A stretch of DNA of 33,318 bases from positions 14,353 through 47,670 of the forward strand of contig NZ_JAAHHT010000050.1 in assembly GCF_010672085.1 (NCBI RefSeq), in the 5' to 3' direction. Of this stretch, positions 9,116 to 17,401 are shown piece after piece. A model generated the notes under the pieces. The model made no database searches and was not told where the DNA came from. It saw only the letters and a list, made by a program, of their open reading frames with translations. Source of the stretch: Okeania sp. SIO3I5 (GTDB lineage: Bacteria > Cyanobacteriota > Cyanobacteriia > Cyanobacteriales > Microcoleaceae). The position numbers and the translations under genes were made by a program. How positions within the stretch are numbered: the stretch's first letter is position 1; every line of letters begins with the position of its first letter.

Positions 9116-12100
9116 ATGGACGATCAAGTTAATGTCTCAAAACTCACAAACCTAGAAGCAGTTAAGCCAGAAGTGGAACAATTACAGGAGAAGAAACTGA
9201 TGCAGGTATCTATAAAAATTCTTGAAGATAGAGAGCAAAAGAAAAGTTTATTGGAAGTTTTAGCATTACAAATTTGTCAATGTCAGAATTTAGAGAAAAT
9301 TTTTAATACTACAGTTACAGAAGTACGTGGTTTATTAAATAATGAACGGGTAATTATTTATCAGTTAAACTCGGATGGTAGTGGAAAAGTTGTGGCTGAG
9401 TCAGTAGTTGACGCTCAGTGGTCTATTTTAGGAAGAACTTTTGTCGACCAATATTTTCAGGAAAACTTGGCTGCATATTATCAACAAGGTAGAATACAAA
9501 TATTTACAGATATAGACACTGCTGAATTAACTCCTTGCTATGCTAAATTGCTGGAGAATTTTCAAGTTAAAGCTAATTTAGTTGTACCGATATTACTTGA
9601 AAATAATCAACTTCTGGAAACAGGTAAGAAAACAAATTATTTTTCACCCTATTTGTGGGGATTATTGATTGCTCAAAATTGTTCATCTCCCAGAAATTGG
9701 GATTCTGCTGATATTGAATTATTGCAACAATTATCAACTAATTTGGCTCTAGCAATTCAGCAAGATTTTTTATTAAAAAAAATAGCAGCAGAACAGGAAG
9801 AAAAAAGCAAGTTAGAAGCAAATTTCAAGGAATTAAAAAAACAGTTAGAAATAGAAGATTGCGATCGCGTATCTGATTTGGTAAAAACTGAAAATGCTTT
9901 GGTAAATCGTGAAGAAAAATCAGGTTTACCTAGAGATGGTGTGAGAGATTATGGCATTTTTATGTTGGATAGTAAAGGCGATATTATTAGTTGGAATCCA
10001 GAAATAGAAAAAATTACTGGATATACACAAACAGATATTCTTGGTAAGAATTGTTCTTACTTATTGTGTGAGGCAGATATTAAACAAGGTAAAGTTCAGC
10101 AGTTATTAGAAAGAGCAGTTAAAACTGGGCGATATGAAGGGGAAGAATTAATAGTTAGAGAAGATGGTAGAAAAATTTGGTGTTATACCATTATTACAGC
10201 TATTAATGATAGCTTGCAAAATTTTTATGGCTTTACTGTAGTGACTCGCCACATCACAGAAAAGCAAGAACAAGAAATCAAGTTAAAACTGTTAGAAAAA
10301 GCTATTTTTTCTAACAGCAAAGGTATTACTATTACAGATACTAATCAAGGGAATAATCCAATTATTGATGTTAATTCAGGTTTTGAGAAAATCACAGGTT
10401 ACTCAGTAGAAAAAGCGAGGGAGCAGAATCCTCATTTCCAAGCAAATGAAGAAACTAAAAAATCCGCTTTAGAATGGTTACGGGCATCTCTAAAAGCAGG
10501 AGATCGCTGCTATACAACTTTGAAAAATTATCGGAAATATCTGACAATTTTTGCCAATGAACTAAATATTTATCATAAGAGAGATGAGCAGGGAAAACTT
10601 ACCCACTATCTGGGAGTGCAAAAAGATATTACAGAAAAGGTAGAAACAGAAATTGATCGCGATCGCTTCTTTGCTCTCTCTATTGATATGCTCTGTATTG
10701 CTAACTTTGAGGGTTACTTTATCAAATTAAATCCTGCTTGGGAAAAAACTCTGGGTTATACTCAAGAAGAGCTATTATCTCAAGCTTTCTTGAACTTTGT
10801 TCATCCAGAAGATCGCGAATCTACTCTAGCAGAATTAGATAAAATTACCAAAGGTAGCAATACAATTCATTTTGAAAATCGCTATCGGTGCAAAGATGGT
10901 AGCTATCGTTGGTTAATGTGGAATGCTACAACTGAACAAAATAAAGCTTATGCGGTTGCGCGTGATATAACTGAGAGCAAAGAAATTGAGCAAGCACTGA
11001 AAAAAAGTGAAGAAAGATTCCGCACTGTTGCTGATTTTACTTATGATTGGGAATATTGGATTAACTCAGAACATAAATTTATCTATGTTTCCCCATCCTG
11101 CGAACGCATTACTGGATACACTAAAGAGGAATTTCTCGAAAATTCCAACTTGTTAAAAAGCATAGTTCACCCTAAAGATTGGCATATAGTCAAACAATAT
11201 TTTGAGGAAATTTTTGAGAAAAACAACACATACTCAATGGATTTTCGGATCATTACTCAGAGGGGTGAAACAAAGTGGATCGGCCATTGTTGTCAGTCTG
11301 TTTACAGTCAAGATGGGCGTTGGTTAGGTAGACGAGTGAGTAACCGAGATATTAGCGACTACAAACAAATGGAAATTTCCTTGCGAGAAAGTGAAGAGCG
11401 TTTCCGGAGTATTTTCAATCGAGCAGAGGTGGGTATTATTCAAGTAAATGCAACAGGAGAGTTGCTGTTATTTAACCAAAAATTTGTTGAGTTAGTAAAA
11501 TATTCACAGGAGGAATTAGGGCATAAAAAACTTGCAGATATTATGCATCAAGAAGATTTTCCTACTTATAAAAAACAGGTAGAACAAGTGTGGGCAGGCA
11601 AAATGGAAGCTTTCTCACTCGATCTACGTTGTATCTGCAAAGATGGTCTCACGGTATGGATTAATATTAGTGTTTCCATAATTCGGAATGTTGTAGGCAG
11701 GGCAAAATATTATATGGGAGTGATTCAAGATATTAATAAGCGCAAGCAAACTGAACAAAGACTTCAAGAAAATCAGTATCTGTTCAACCATGCAGAAAAA
11801 CTTGCTCATCTTGGTAGTTGGCAATATGATCCCCTTACAGAAAAAACTACTGGTTCAGATGAACTTTTTCGCATCTTTAGTCTACCATCCGAACAGTCTT
11901 TGACTTATCTAAAAATGTTACAATGTTATTATCCCGAAGATGCTAAATATCAACAAAGACTTCTAGAACAAGCGATTCAAGAAGGCAAACCCTACAGTCT
12001 GGAAGCACGAATCATCTGCAGAAATGGCAATACACGAGATATTTTTGCTAAAGGGGAACCCGTAATTAACGAAAAAGGTGAAGTTATCAAATTATTTGGT

Positions 12101-13531
12101 ACAGTTCAAGATATCACAAATCACAAACGAGCTGAATCAGCGTTGCGAGAGAGTGAGGAAAGATTTAGATTGATGGCAGATAGCGCTCCTGTACTGATTT
12201 GGGTTTCGGGAATTGATGGCAAGTACGATTACTTTAATCACATCTGGTTAAAATTTACCGGGCGTACTTTGGCAGAAGAACTAGGTGATGGTTGGTTGAA
12301 GGGATTACATCCAGAAGATTTAGATTACTATTTGAAGAGCTACAGGAATGCTTTTCATAGTCGCCAAAACTTTCGGATAGAATATCGTCTGTGCCGATCT
12401 GATGGGGAATATCGATGGGTATTAGCTCAAGGTGTACCTCGGTTTACTGACTATGGTGAATTTACAGGTTATATTGGTTGTTGTATTGATATTACTGAGA
12501 GCAAGCAAAATCAAGAAGAGTTACAGTTATGGGTGAATGAACTGGAATTGCGCCATCAAGAAATGGTGTTGTTGGGTAAAATGAATGAGTTTTTGCAGGT
12601 TTGTGCTTCTGCAAACGAAGCTGAAAAAATGTTGGGGGATTTACTTAAACCTTTGTTTCCTAATTGTTGTGGGAGTGTCTTTAGGATGATCACTGGAGAA
12701 AATTTATTGGCAATGGTAGCAAGTTGGGGTGACTGTACTCCTAATTTGCCAATTTTTACTCCATGCCAATGTTGGGCATTACGGCGAGGACGGATTCATT
12801 TAGTGGAATCAGATAGCAGCAGTTTATTTTGTCAACATATAAAGGTTGTTGCCTCTCCAGCTAAATCTTTATGTATTCCCATGATGGCACATGGAGATAT
12901 TGTGGGGTTAATACAGTTAAGTGCTATGAAACCAGAAGCTTTGACTGAAGCAAAGCAACAATTAGGCCGCGCTGTGGCAGAGAATTTAGCATTGGCACTG
13001 GCGAATTTGGAGTTACGAGAAACCCTGAAAAACCAAAGTATTCGTGATGCTCTGACAGGTTTGTATAACCGTCGCTATTTGGAAGAGTTTCTGAAGCAAG
13101 AAATTCACAGGGCAAAAAGAAATAAAGATTCGGTAGGGGTTATTATGATTGATATTGATCACTTCAAACGATTTAATGATAATTTTGGTCATGATGCTGG
13201 AGACTTGGTAATTGAGGAAGTGGGAAAAACTCTAATTAATGCTGTGCGCAAGTCAGATGTTGCTTGTCGTTATGGTGGAGAGGAGTTAACGTTGATTTTA
13301 CCTGGTGCATCTGTAGAAGAAACTCAAAAACGAGCTGAAGAAATTCGTTTGGCAATTAAAGAGTTACGTTTGCGTTATCGGGAGAGTGCTTTAGATTCTA
13401 TTACTGCTTCTTTTGGCGTTGCTTGTTATCCTCAACATGGGAGAACATCTGATGAGGTAATTCAAACTGCGGATGCTGCACTTTATCGTGCTAAGAAGCA
13501 GGGGCGCGATCGGACGGTTGTTGCTGAATAG
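9116..13531 (+). CDS. Diguanylate cyclase with cyanobacteriochrome-like GAF, seven PAS domains, GAF and GGDEF
   Basis: This 1471-residue sensor would make cyclic di-GMP from two GTP. Order: N-terminal coiled segment (about 1-50); GAF 1 (about 55-220); coiled coil (about 220-260); seven PAS/PAC units (about 275-385, 390-508, 515-622, 632-752, 760-880, 885-1005, 1013-1132); GAF 2 (about 1145-1300, PCQCWALRRGR); GGDEF (about 1305-1470). The active site GGEEL at about 1387 is intact, and RKSD five residues before it is an I-site for product inhibition. GAF 1 has TPCYAKLL and FQVKANLVVPI, as in bilin-binding cyanobacteriochrome GAFs, with Cys141 as candidate bilin ligand; the usual following His is Tyr, and the DXCF cysteine is Tyr. 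No transmembrane segment is seen. AGAGGA precedes the ATG. Confidence 0.93.
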   Translation: MDDQVNVSKLTNLEAVKPEVEQLQEKKLMQVSIKILEDREQKKSLLEVLALQICQCQNLEKIFNTTVTEVRGLLNNERVIIYQLNSDGSGKVVAESVVDAQWSILGRTFVDQYFQENLAAYYQQGRIQIFTDIDTAELTPCYAKLLENFQVKANLVVPILLENNQLLETGKKTNYFSPYLWGLLIAQNCSSPRNWDSADIELLQQLSTNLALAIQQDFLLKKIAAEQEEKSKLEANFKELKKQLEIEDCDRVSDLVKTENALVNREEKSGLPRDGVRDYGIFMLDSKGDIISWNPEIEKITGYTQTDILGKNCSYLLCEADIKQGKVQQLLERAVKTGRYEGEELIVREDGRKIWCYTIITAINDSLQNFYGFTVVTRHITEKQEQEIKLKLLEKAIFSNSKGITITDTNQGNNPIIDVNSGFEKITGYSVEKAREQNPHFQANEETKKSALEWLRASLKAGDRCYTTLKNYRKYLTIFANELNIYHKRDEQGKLTHYLGVQKDITEKVETEIDRDRFFALSIDMLCIANFEGYFIKLNPAWEKTLGYTQEELLSQAFLNFVHPEDRESTLAELDKITKGSNTIHFENRYRCKDGSYRWLMWNATTEQNKAYAVARDITESKEIEQALKKSEERFRTVADFTYDWEYWINSEHKFIYVSPSCERITGYTKEEFLENSNLLKSIVHPKDWHIVKQYFEEIFEKNNTYSMDFRIITQRGETKWIGHCCQSVYSQDGRWLGRRVSNRDISDYKQMEISLRESEERFRSIFNRAEVGIIQVNATGELLLFNQKFVELVKYSQEELGHKKLADIMHQEDFPTYKKQVEQVWAGKMEAFSLDLRCICKDGLTVWINISVSIIRNVVGRAKYYMGVIQDINKRKQTEQRLQENQYLFNHAEKLAHLGSWQYDPLTEKTTGSDELFRIFSLPSEQSLTYLKMLQCYYPEDAKYQQRLLEQAIQEGKPYSLEARIICRNGNTRDIFAKGEPVINEKGEVIKLFGTVQDITNHKRAESALRESEERFRLMADSAPVLIWVSGIDGKYDYFNHIWLKFTGRTLAEELGDGWLKGLHPEDLDYYLKSYRNAFHSRQNFRIEYRLCRSDGEYRWVLAQGVPRFTDYGEFTGYIGCCIDITESKQNQEELQLWVNELELRHQEMVLLGKMNEFLQVCASANEAEKMLGDLLKPLFPNCCGSVFRMITGENLLAMVASWGDCTPNLPIFTPCQCWALRRGRIHLVESDSSSLFCQHIKVVASPAKSLCIPMMAHGDIVGLIQLSAMKPEALTEAKQQLGRAVAENLALALANLELRETLKNQSIRDALTGLYNRRYLEEFLKQEIHRAKRNKDSVGVIMIDIDHFKRFNDNFGHDAGDLVIEEVGKTLINAVRKSDVACRYGGEELTLILPGASVEETQKRAEEIRLAIKELRLRYRESALDSITASFGVACYPQHGRTSDEVIQTADAALYRAKKQGRDRTVVAE

Positions 13532-13596
13532 CATTTTAAGCAGGGGAGTAGGGGAGTGGAGGAGATTGAAGTATAGTTACAAAGTATCCACTCAAT

Positions 13597-13809
13597 TCAC
13601 TCTCCATTTAATGCAACTAGCATTGAGAAATCTAAATCGAAAGAGACGATCGCTCTATTCTCCTGACGGCAAAAATTGAGGATTTCTTCATCAGAAGCGT
13701 TGGCAGGTAAAACATCGGGAACGCGAATAAGATCCCATCCCTGCTGTTGCAATGCGCTAACGGTTTGGGGCGAAATATTCATGTCTGCCATTAATCTAAT
13801 TTGAGTCAC
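13597..13809 (-). CDS. DUF5615 PIN-like toxin, C-terminally truncated
   Basis: These 70 residues match the start of DUF5615 (Mut7-C/PIN-like) proteins: an early acidic motif (LMADMNISPQ), DEEIL and IVSFDLDFSML. Family members usually run some 40 residues longer, and here a TGA follows ALNGE. The frames beyond it show no recognisable continuation, so the C-terminal part seems lost. The start is GTG, with GAGGAGG about 9 bases before it, 9 bp after the DUF433 gene. The two form an operon of the common DUF433/DUF5615 toxin-antitoxin type. The fragment is probably inactive. Confidence 0.75.
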   Translation of the reverse strand: MTQIRLMADMNISPQTVSALQQQGWDLIRVPDVLPANASDEEILNFCRQENRAIVSFDLDFSMLVALNGE

Positions 13810-13818
13810 AAATCCTCC

Positions 13819-14049
13819 TCATGCGGTAGGAATATTAACAGTGCGATCATAAACTGCCCAAGCCGCATCTTCTAAAACTTTTTCTATATCTTCTGCTTCC
13901 AATTCGGGATATGCTTCGAGAACTGCTTCAATAGATTTTGTGCTAGCCAACATTTTGATGACAAAGCCGACTGTTATCCGCATATTCCTTATTCTTGGTT
14001 GCCCCAGGCAAATTTTGGGGTCGATCGCTATTCGGTCAAAATTTTCCAT
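13819..14049 (-). CDS. DUF433 antitoxin
   Basis: This 76-residue protein has the DUF433 signature (IAIDPKICLGQPRIRNMRITV, then a helix with PELEAEDIEKVL), a helix-turn-helix-like fold found as the antitoxin of DUF5615 toxins. It is full length for the family. AAGGAG lies about 10 bases before the ATG. It would bind the downstream toxin and probably its own promoter. Its partner is truncated, so it may now be an orphan. Confidence 0.88.
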   Translation of the reverse strand: MENFDRIAIDPKICLGQPRIRNMRITVGFVIKMLASTKSIEAVLEAYPELEAEDIEKVLEDAAWAVYDRTVNIPTA

Positions 14050-14264
14050 TGTTGATTTCTCCTTGGTTGATGTTTTTGAATTTTCCTACTGTTAACCATT
14101 ATAACTGTATCATAATACCATAGCAATTTTCCCTTGGATTGATATATCTAAAATGATGGAATCAACGTAGGTTGGGTTGAGGAACGAAACCCAACAACCA
14201 TAAAGGCCGTGTTGGGTTTCACTTGGTTCTACAAGAGCCTACTGATAACTGATAACTGATAGAC

Positions 14265-14309
14265 TCTTAATCCGTATATCCGTGCCATAATCCGTGTGAG
14301 CTGCCCTCA
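14265..14309 (+). repeat. 45-bp direct repeat, copy 1
   Basis: It begins TCTTAATCCGTATATCCGTG and ends GAGCTGCCCTCA, and is identical to 14532-14576. A CTGATAACTGATAACT array precedes both copies and a CCCAACAACCATAA stretch follows both, so a larger unit was duplicated. Confidence 0.85.
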
Positions 14310-14531
14310 ACCCAACAACCATAATGGGCGTGTTGGGTTTCACTTGGTTCTACTGGACTGTTTCATCTTAAATGGTGCAATAGGCTTTTTTCTCCCTTAC
14401 CACCTTGTCTTCCTTGTCCTCCTTGTCTTCCTTGTCTTCCCACAACCTAAAATAATCATGCACAGTTTTAGCTGAAACATTCCACTACAAGGGCTTACTG
14501 ATAACTGATAACTGATAACTAATTGCTGGAT

Positions 14532-14576
14532 TCTTAATCCGTATATCCGTGCCATAATCCGTGTGAGCTGCCCTCA
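14532..14576 (+). repeat. 45-bp direct repeat, copy 2
   Basis: This is an exact copy of 14265-14309, 267 bp further on. Confidence 0.85.
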
Positions 14577-14597
14577 CTCAGCCCAACAACCATAACG

Positions 14598-14629
14598 CGC
14601 TGATAACTGACAACTGATAACTGATAAGC
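14598..14629. repeat. Short tandemly repeated repeat, CTGATAA type
   Basis: Head-to-tail CTGATAA units of 7 bp. The same motif occurs near 8070-8090, 14240-14262, 14499-14522 and 18669-18709. It is typical of short tandemly repeated repeats in filamentous cyanobacteria. Confidence 0.75.
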
Positions 14630-14649
14630 CGTCACATATCCTACTATTT

Positions 14650-15228
14650 CTATTCCTCTACTTCCTCCAAAACTACGTCCTCATAAAGCATCTCAATGGG
14701 AAAGCTAAAATCTACAGAAGTTAAGGTTACTTCGTCACCTTCCCCATAATTATAAATTTCCCAAACACCATTTTCGTTAGGTCGAAAACACTCTACTGTC
14801 ATCTCTCGCGCATCAATTAAAACATATTCTTTTAAAGTAGAAATATTGCGATAATTTTTAAATTTTTTGCCCCTATTAAAAGCTTCAGTTCCTGGAGATA
14901 AAACCTCCACGACTAAGCAAGGGTGATAAATAACTTTAGTAGCACGTCGGTCTCTTTCATCGCAAGTTACCATGACATCAGGATAATAAAAAGGCCCTTC
15001 TTCGGATACTCCCACTTTGACATCTGCCATTAATACTTTACACCCTTTACCCCGCAGATGAGTTTTTAAGGCCGTCGCCAAATTAAGACTAACCTCATTA
15101 TGAGGAATAGTTCCCCCAGTCATGGCAAAAACTTGACCGTTCATGTATTCATATTTAATCGGTTGTTTTTCCTCCCAGTCAAGGTATTCTTGGGGAGTCA
15201 TTGGAACTGGTTTGGGGATTGCTACCAT
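14650..15228 (-). CDS. Uma2 family endonuclease (DUF820)
   Basis: This 192-residue protein belongs to the Uma2/DUF820 family, which has a PD-(D/E)XK restriction-nuclease fold and is very abundant in cyanobacteria; cellular roles are mostly unknown. Visible family motifs are MTPQEYLDWEE at the start, YEYMNGQVF, YYPDVMV (likely metal-binding Asp), CLVVEVLSPGTEA (likely catalytic Glu) and KEYVLID. The length is normal and nothing looks broken. AGGAG lies about 8 bases before the ATG. It is transcribed away from the xisHI module. Confidence 0.9.
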   Translation of the reverse strand: MVAIPKPVPMTPQEYLDWEEKQPIKYEYMNGQVFAMTGGTIPHNEVSLNLATALKTHLRGKGCKVLMADVKVGVSEEGPFYYPDVMVTCDERDRRATKVIYHPCLVVEVLSPGTEAFNRGKKFKNYRNISTLKEYVLIDAREMTVECFRPNENGVWEIYNYGEGDEVTLTSVDFSFPIEMLYEDVVLEEVEE

Positions 15229-15344
15229 TGTTTTTCTCCTGGTAATTGAGGTTTTGATTTGATTTTAACATATTGGGAAACAGGGTTCTATAGCTCTTGT
15301 TTTCTGGCAAATAGATCGAGCGATCGCTCTATTTCTCCAAACCA

Positions 15345-15373
15345 TTGACAATCTGGATAGGAAGAAGTAGACT
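15345..15373 (+). promoter_or_regulatory. Promoter of the first xisH-xisI module
   Basis: TTGACA at 15345-15350, a 17-bp gap and TAGACT at 15368-15373. The -35 box and spacer (ATCTGG...GAAGAAG) recur at 17711-17739, and a diverged form at 16918-16946. An upstream CTCTTGTTTTCTGG stretch is shared with the 16880 region. Confidence 0.55.
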
Positions 15374-15439
15374 AAAAAAATATTATTTAAACAGTCCTTA
15401 AAAAGTCGAGTATAATTATGATTTGGAAGGTAAAATAAA

Positions 15440-15859
15440 GTGCCAGCAAAAGATATCTACCACGAGGTTGTCAAAACTGCTTTAACTAAAGATGGTTAGA
15501 CAATTACTGACGATCCATTTCGGATTCGTCTGGCGCGAGGTCGAAATTTGTTCGTCGATCTCGGTGCTGAACGATTGTTAGCAATGGAACGAGATACAGA
15601 GAAGATAGCTGTTGAGGTCAAAAGTTTTACACGACCATCCGACATGAAAGACTTAGAAGAAGCAGTGGGGCAGTTTGTTGTTTACGAGCGTTTACTTATA
15701 CGTCATGCCCCAGAGCGAACCCTATATCTTGCCGTTACAGAAGAAACGCGGAAAAGAGTTTTTGAAGAGGAAGCTGGTCAAGTTATGCTAGAAGATGGCA
15801 TTATTAATCTTGTTACTTTCGATCCTATTGAGGAGGTAATTGTTCGATGGATACTCTGA
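15440..15859 (+). pseudogene. xisH: xisH-like gene interrupted by an in-frame TAG
   Basis: Translation from GTG at 15440 gives a good XisH start (PAKDIYHEVVKTALTKDG), then TAG at 15497-15499 where XisH proteins have Trp, then an open frame to 15859 in the same frame (TITDDPFRIRL, VDLGAERLLAMER, IAVEVKSF). A single TGG-to-TAG change explains it. XisH is known as a factor for fdxN-element excision in Anabaena, but homologues are widespread without that element. The Asp...Glu-X-Lys pattern (FVDLGAE, VEVK) fits a PD-(D/E)XK nuclease fold. It overlaps xisI by 13 bp. Restart inside, or readthrough, is possible but would lose or lower the N-terminal helix. Confidence 0.85.
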
Positions 15860-16185
15860 AAGCTAAATATCGTTCTGCCGTGGAAAAAGTCTTGTGCGAC
15901 TACGCAGAATTTCTTGGCAGCGATGATGAAGTTCAAATGGAGCTAGTTTTTGACCCCAATCATAATCGCTATCTTCTAGTTGAAACCGGCTGGCAGGATG
16001 GCTATCGCATTTATGGGACGCTACTGCATTTGAATATTATTGATGATAAAATCTGGATTCAGCACGATGGCACGGAAGATGGTGTGGCAAATGAACTGGT
16101 TGCTGCTGGCATCCCCAAAGATTGCATTGTTCTAGGATTCAGAACTCTACAAGAGCGTAAACTGACAGAATTTGCAGTTTGTTAA
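15847..16185 (+). CDS. xisI: XisI-like protein, first copy
   Basis: This 112-residue XisI family protein is full length and intact. It shows the family features: an N-terminal helix (MDTLKAKYRSAVEKVLCDYA), the core RYLLVETGWQDGYRIYGTLLH, and the C-terminal IWIQHDGTEDGVANELVAAGIPKD. It overlaps the end of xisH (IVRWIL / MDTL) and has GAGGAGGT about 12 bases before the ATG, so the two were translationally coupled. XisI always accompanies XisH. Its activity is unknown, and a controlling or neutralising role is inference. Confidence 0.92.
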   Translation: MDTLKAKYRSAVEKVLCDYAEFLGSDDEVQMELVFDPNHNRYLLVETGWQDGYRIYGTLLHLNIIDDKIWIQHDGTEDGVANELVAAGIPKDCIVLGFRTLQERKLTEFAVC

Positions 16186-16241
16186 TTGGAATAAGCGATA
16201 TAATTGAATTTTAGAATTATTGTTTGATTACAAGATAAATT

Positions 16242-16475
16242 ATGGAAACCATTCGCAAAGTAGTCTATGTCGGGAGCGATCGCCAACTGGAAATTAGTCT
16301 GCCCGATACTGTAGAACCGGGTTTAGTAGAAGTTGTGCTGGTAGTACAGTCTTTACCGCGAGTAACAGAAGTTTCTCAAGAGGGGGAGGAAACTTTAGAC
16401 CTTTTTGGCTTTTTGCCAAAACGGGTAGATCCTCTTGAATTTCAACAAGCATTAAGGGCGGAGTGGGATGAATAA
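16242..16475 (+). CDS. VapB-type antitoxin
   Basis: This 77-residue protein has a beta-rich, probably DNA-binding N-terminus (METIRKVVYVGSDRQLEISLP) and an acidic, flexible C-terminal tail (LPKRVDPLEFQQALRAEWDE) suited to wrapping a PIN toxin. It overlaps the toxin gene by 8 bp. The call rests on size, position and architecture, since the sequence itself is poorly conserved. No strong Shine-Dalgarno sequence is seen. Confidence 0.8.
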   Translation: METIRKVVYVGSDRQLEISLPDTVEPGLVEVVLVVQSLPRVTEVSQEGEETLDLFGFLPKRVDPLEFQQALRAEWDE

Positions 16476-16854
16476 ATACTTGCTAGACACTAATATCTTG
16501 ATCTATTACTTCAATGGAGAAGAGATTGTCCGACCAATCTTTGTTGACATTCTCGCTGATAAGACTGTAGGTTATTACTGCCCTTTAACTTGGGTTGAAT
16601 TGCTATGTTATGCCTCTTTGAGCGAAAGCGAAGCTAACAAAATGCGAATTTTTTTGAGAAGGTTGATTTCGGTAGCACTTACAGAAACAATTTTAGACGG
16701 GGCGGCTGAGATTAGACGGAATTTTCGGCTCAAGCTACCAGATGCCTTAATTGCTGCTTGTGCTATTCAAGAAGATTGCACCCTAGTTACTCGTAATACT
16801 AAAGACTTCCAAAATATTCTGGGATTAAAGGTGTGGAATCCTTTCGTTTCATAA
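16468..16854 (+). CDS. VapC-type PIN domain ribonuclease toxin
   Basis: This 128-residue PIN domain protein has all four acidic metal-binding positions: Asp7 in LLDTN, Glu44 in TWVELL, Asp92 in LPDALIAA and Asp113 in NTKDF. VapC toxins cleave tRNA or rRNA when the antitoxin is degraded. The length is normal and there is no disruption, so this is the only toxin in the 13.6-18.5 kb island that looks fully active. It follows its antitoxin with an 8-bp overlap. Confidence 0.92.
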   Translation: MNKYLLDTNILIYYFNGEEIVRPIFVDILADKTVGYYCPLTWVELLCYASLSESEANKMRIFLRRLISVALTETILDGAAEIRRNFRLKLPDALIAACAIQEDCTLVTRNTKDFQNILGLKVWNPFVS

Positions 16855-16917
16855 GTCTGGGTTTTTGGTAACAATCGCTCTTGTTTTCTGGAAAAGAGCG
16901 ATCGCTTCTTTAAATAG

Positions 16918-16946
16918 TTGACAATTTGAAGTGGAATAAGTAAAAT
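16918..16946 (+). promoter_or_regulatory. Promoter of the DUF1778/GNAT module
   Basis: TTGACA at 16918-16923, a 17-bp gap and TAAAAT at 16941-16946, about 47 bp before the DUF1778 start. The layout matches the promoters at 15345 and 17711. A HIP1 site (GCGATCGC) lies just upstream. Confidence 0.55.
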
Positions 16947-16992
16947 ATAATAATTGTTCTTTGAAAAAAAATCGTTAAGCAGGTGAAATATT

Positions 16993-17280
16993 ATGTCAGC
17001 AACGACAAATACTGAGAAAACGAATATAACTTTGACTCTGGAACCAGAGCAAAAAAAACTTTTAGAAAAGACTGCTGCTTTGAGATGTTTGACTGTCAGC
17101 GAGTATTTGCTACAACTGGCTTTGGATATTGCGACTGAGGAAATACAGGGACCAGAAGTAATTGCGGTGAGCGATGGCGACTGGGAAATAATAGAGTCGG
17201 CAATTTTGAATCCACCTGCTGCTAACGAAGTTTTGAAGGGAGCAATTAACGAGCATCAGCAAGAATATGGGAAGTGGTAG
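16993..17280 (+). CDS. DUF1778 (TacA-like) antitoxin
   Basis: This 95-residue ribbon-helix-helix antitoxin has a basic/beta start (TNITLTLEPEQKKLLEKTAAL), helix CLTVSEYLLQLALDIA, and a C-terminal arm (LNPPAANEVLKGAINEH) of the kind that covers the active site of a GNAT toxin. DUF1778/TacA proteins neutralise toxins that acetylate aminoacyl-tRNA. AGGTGA lies upstream of the ATG. The expected toxin gene follows but is broken, and a MITE begins 14 bp after the stop codon. Confidence 0.9.
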   Translation: MSATTNTEKTNITLTLEPEQKKLLEKTAALRCLTVSEYLLQLALDIATEEIQGPEVIAVSDGDWEIIESAILNPPAANEVLKGAINEHQQEYGKW

Positions 17281-17293
17281 TTATAAGTTGGAT

Positions 17294-17380
17294 AGGACTT
17301 ACGCATGAACGCTATTGGTAGGGTGTGTTAGCGGCAGCGTAACGCACCAATACTATATATAGTGCCTTTGCGTAAGTCCT
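17294..17380. mobile_element. MITE-like element, family 2, with 7-bp target duplication
   Basis: This 87-bp element has perfect ends AGGACTTACGCA and TGCGTAAGTCCT. It is flanked by GTTGGAT at 17287-17293 and 17381-17387, a 7-bp direct repeat that looks like a target site duplication. It is noncoding and would need a transposase in trans. It sits between the DUF1778 antitoxin and the GNAT remnant. The element at 22152-22240 is a diverged copy in the other orientation. Confidence 0.85.
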
Positions 17381-17401
17381 GTTGGATTTTCTTGCCTTTG
17401 G

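Larger units (their letters stand above)
14050..14649. other. Repeat-rich spacer upstream of DUF433 and downstream of the Uma2 gene
   Basis: The spacer holds two copies of a GTTGGGTTT-type palindromic stretch (about 14170-14235 and 14308-14353), a perfect 45-bp direct repeat (14265-14309 and 14532-14576), a CCTTGTCTTC microsatellite (about 14402-14441) and several CTGATAA arrays. I see no gene. Confidence 0.65.

Noticed and set aside
13540-13597. Hidden continuation of the truncated DUF5615 toxin in another frame
   Set aside because: I read the frames beyond the stop codon and found no family-like sequence, so this is a truncation and not a simple frameshift.
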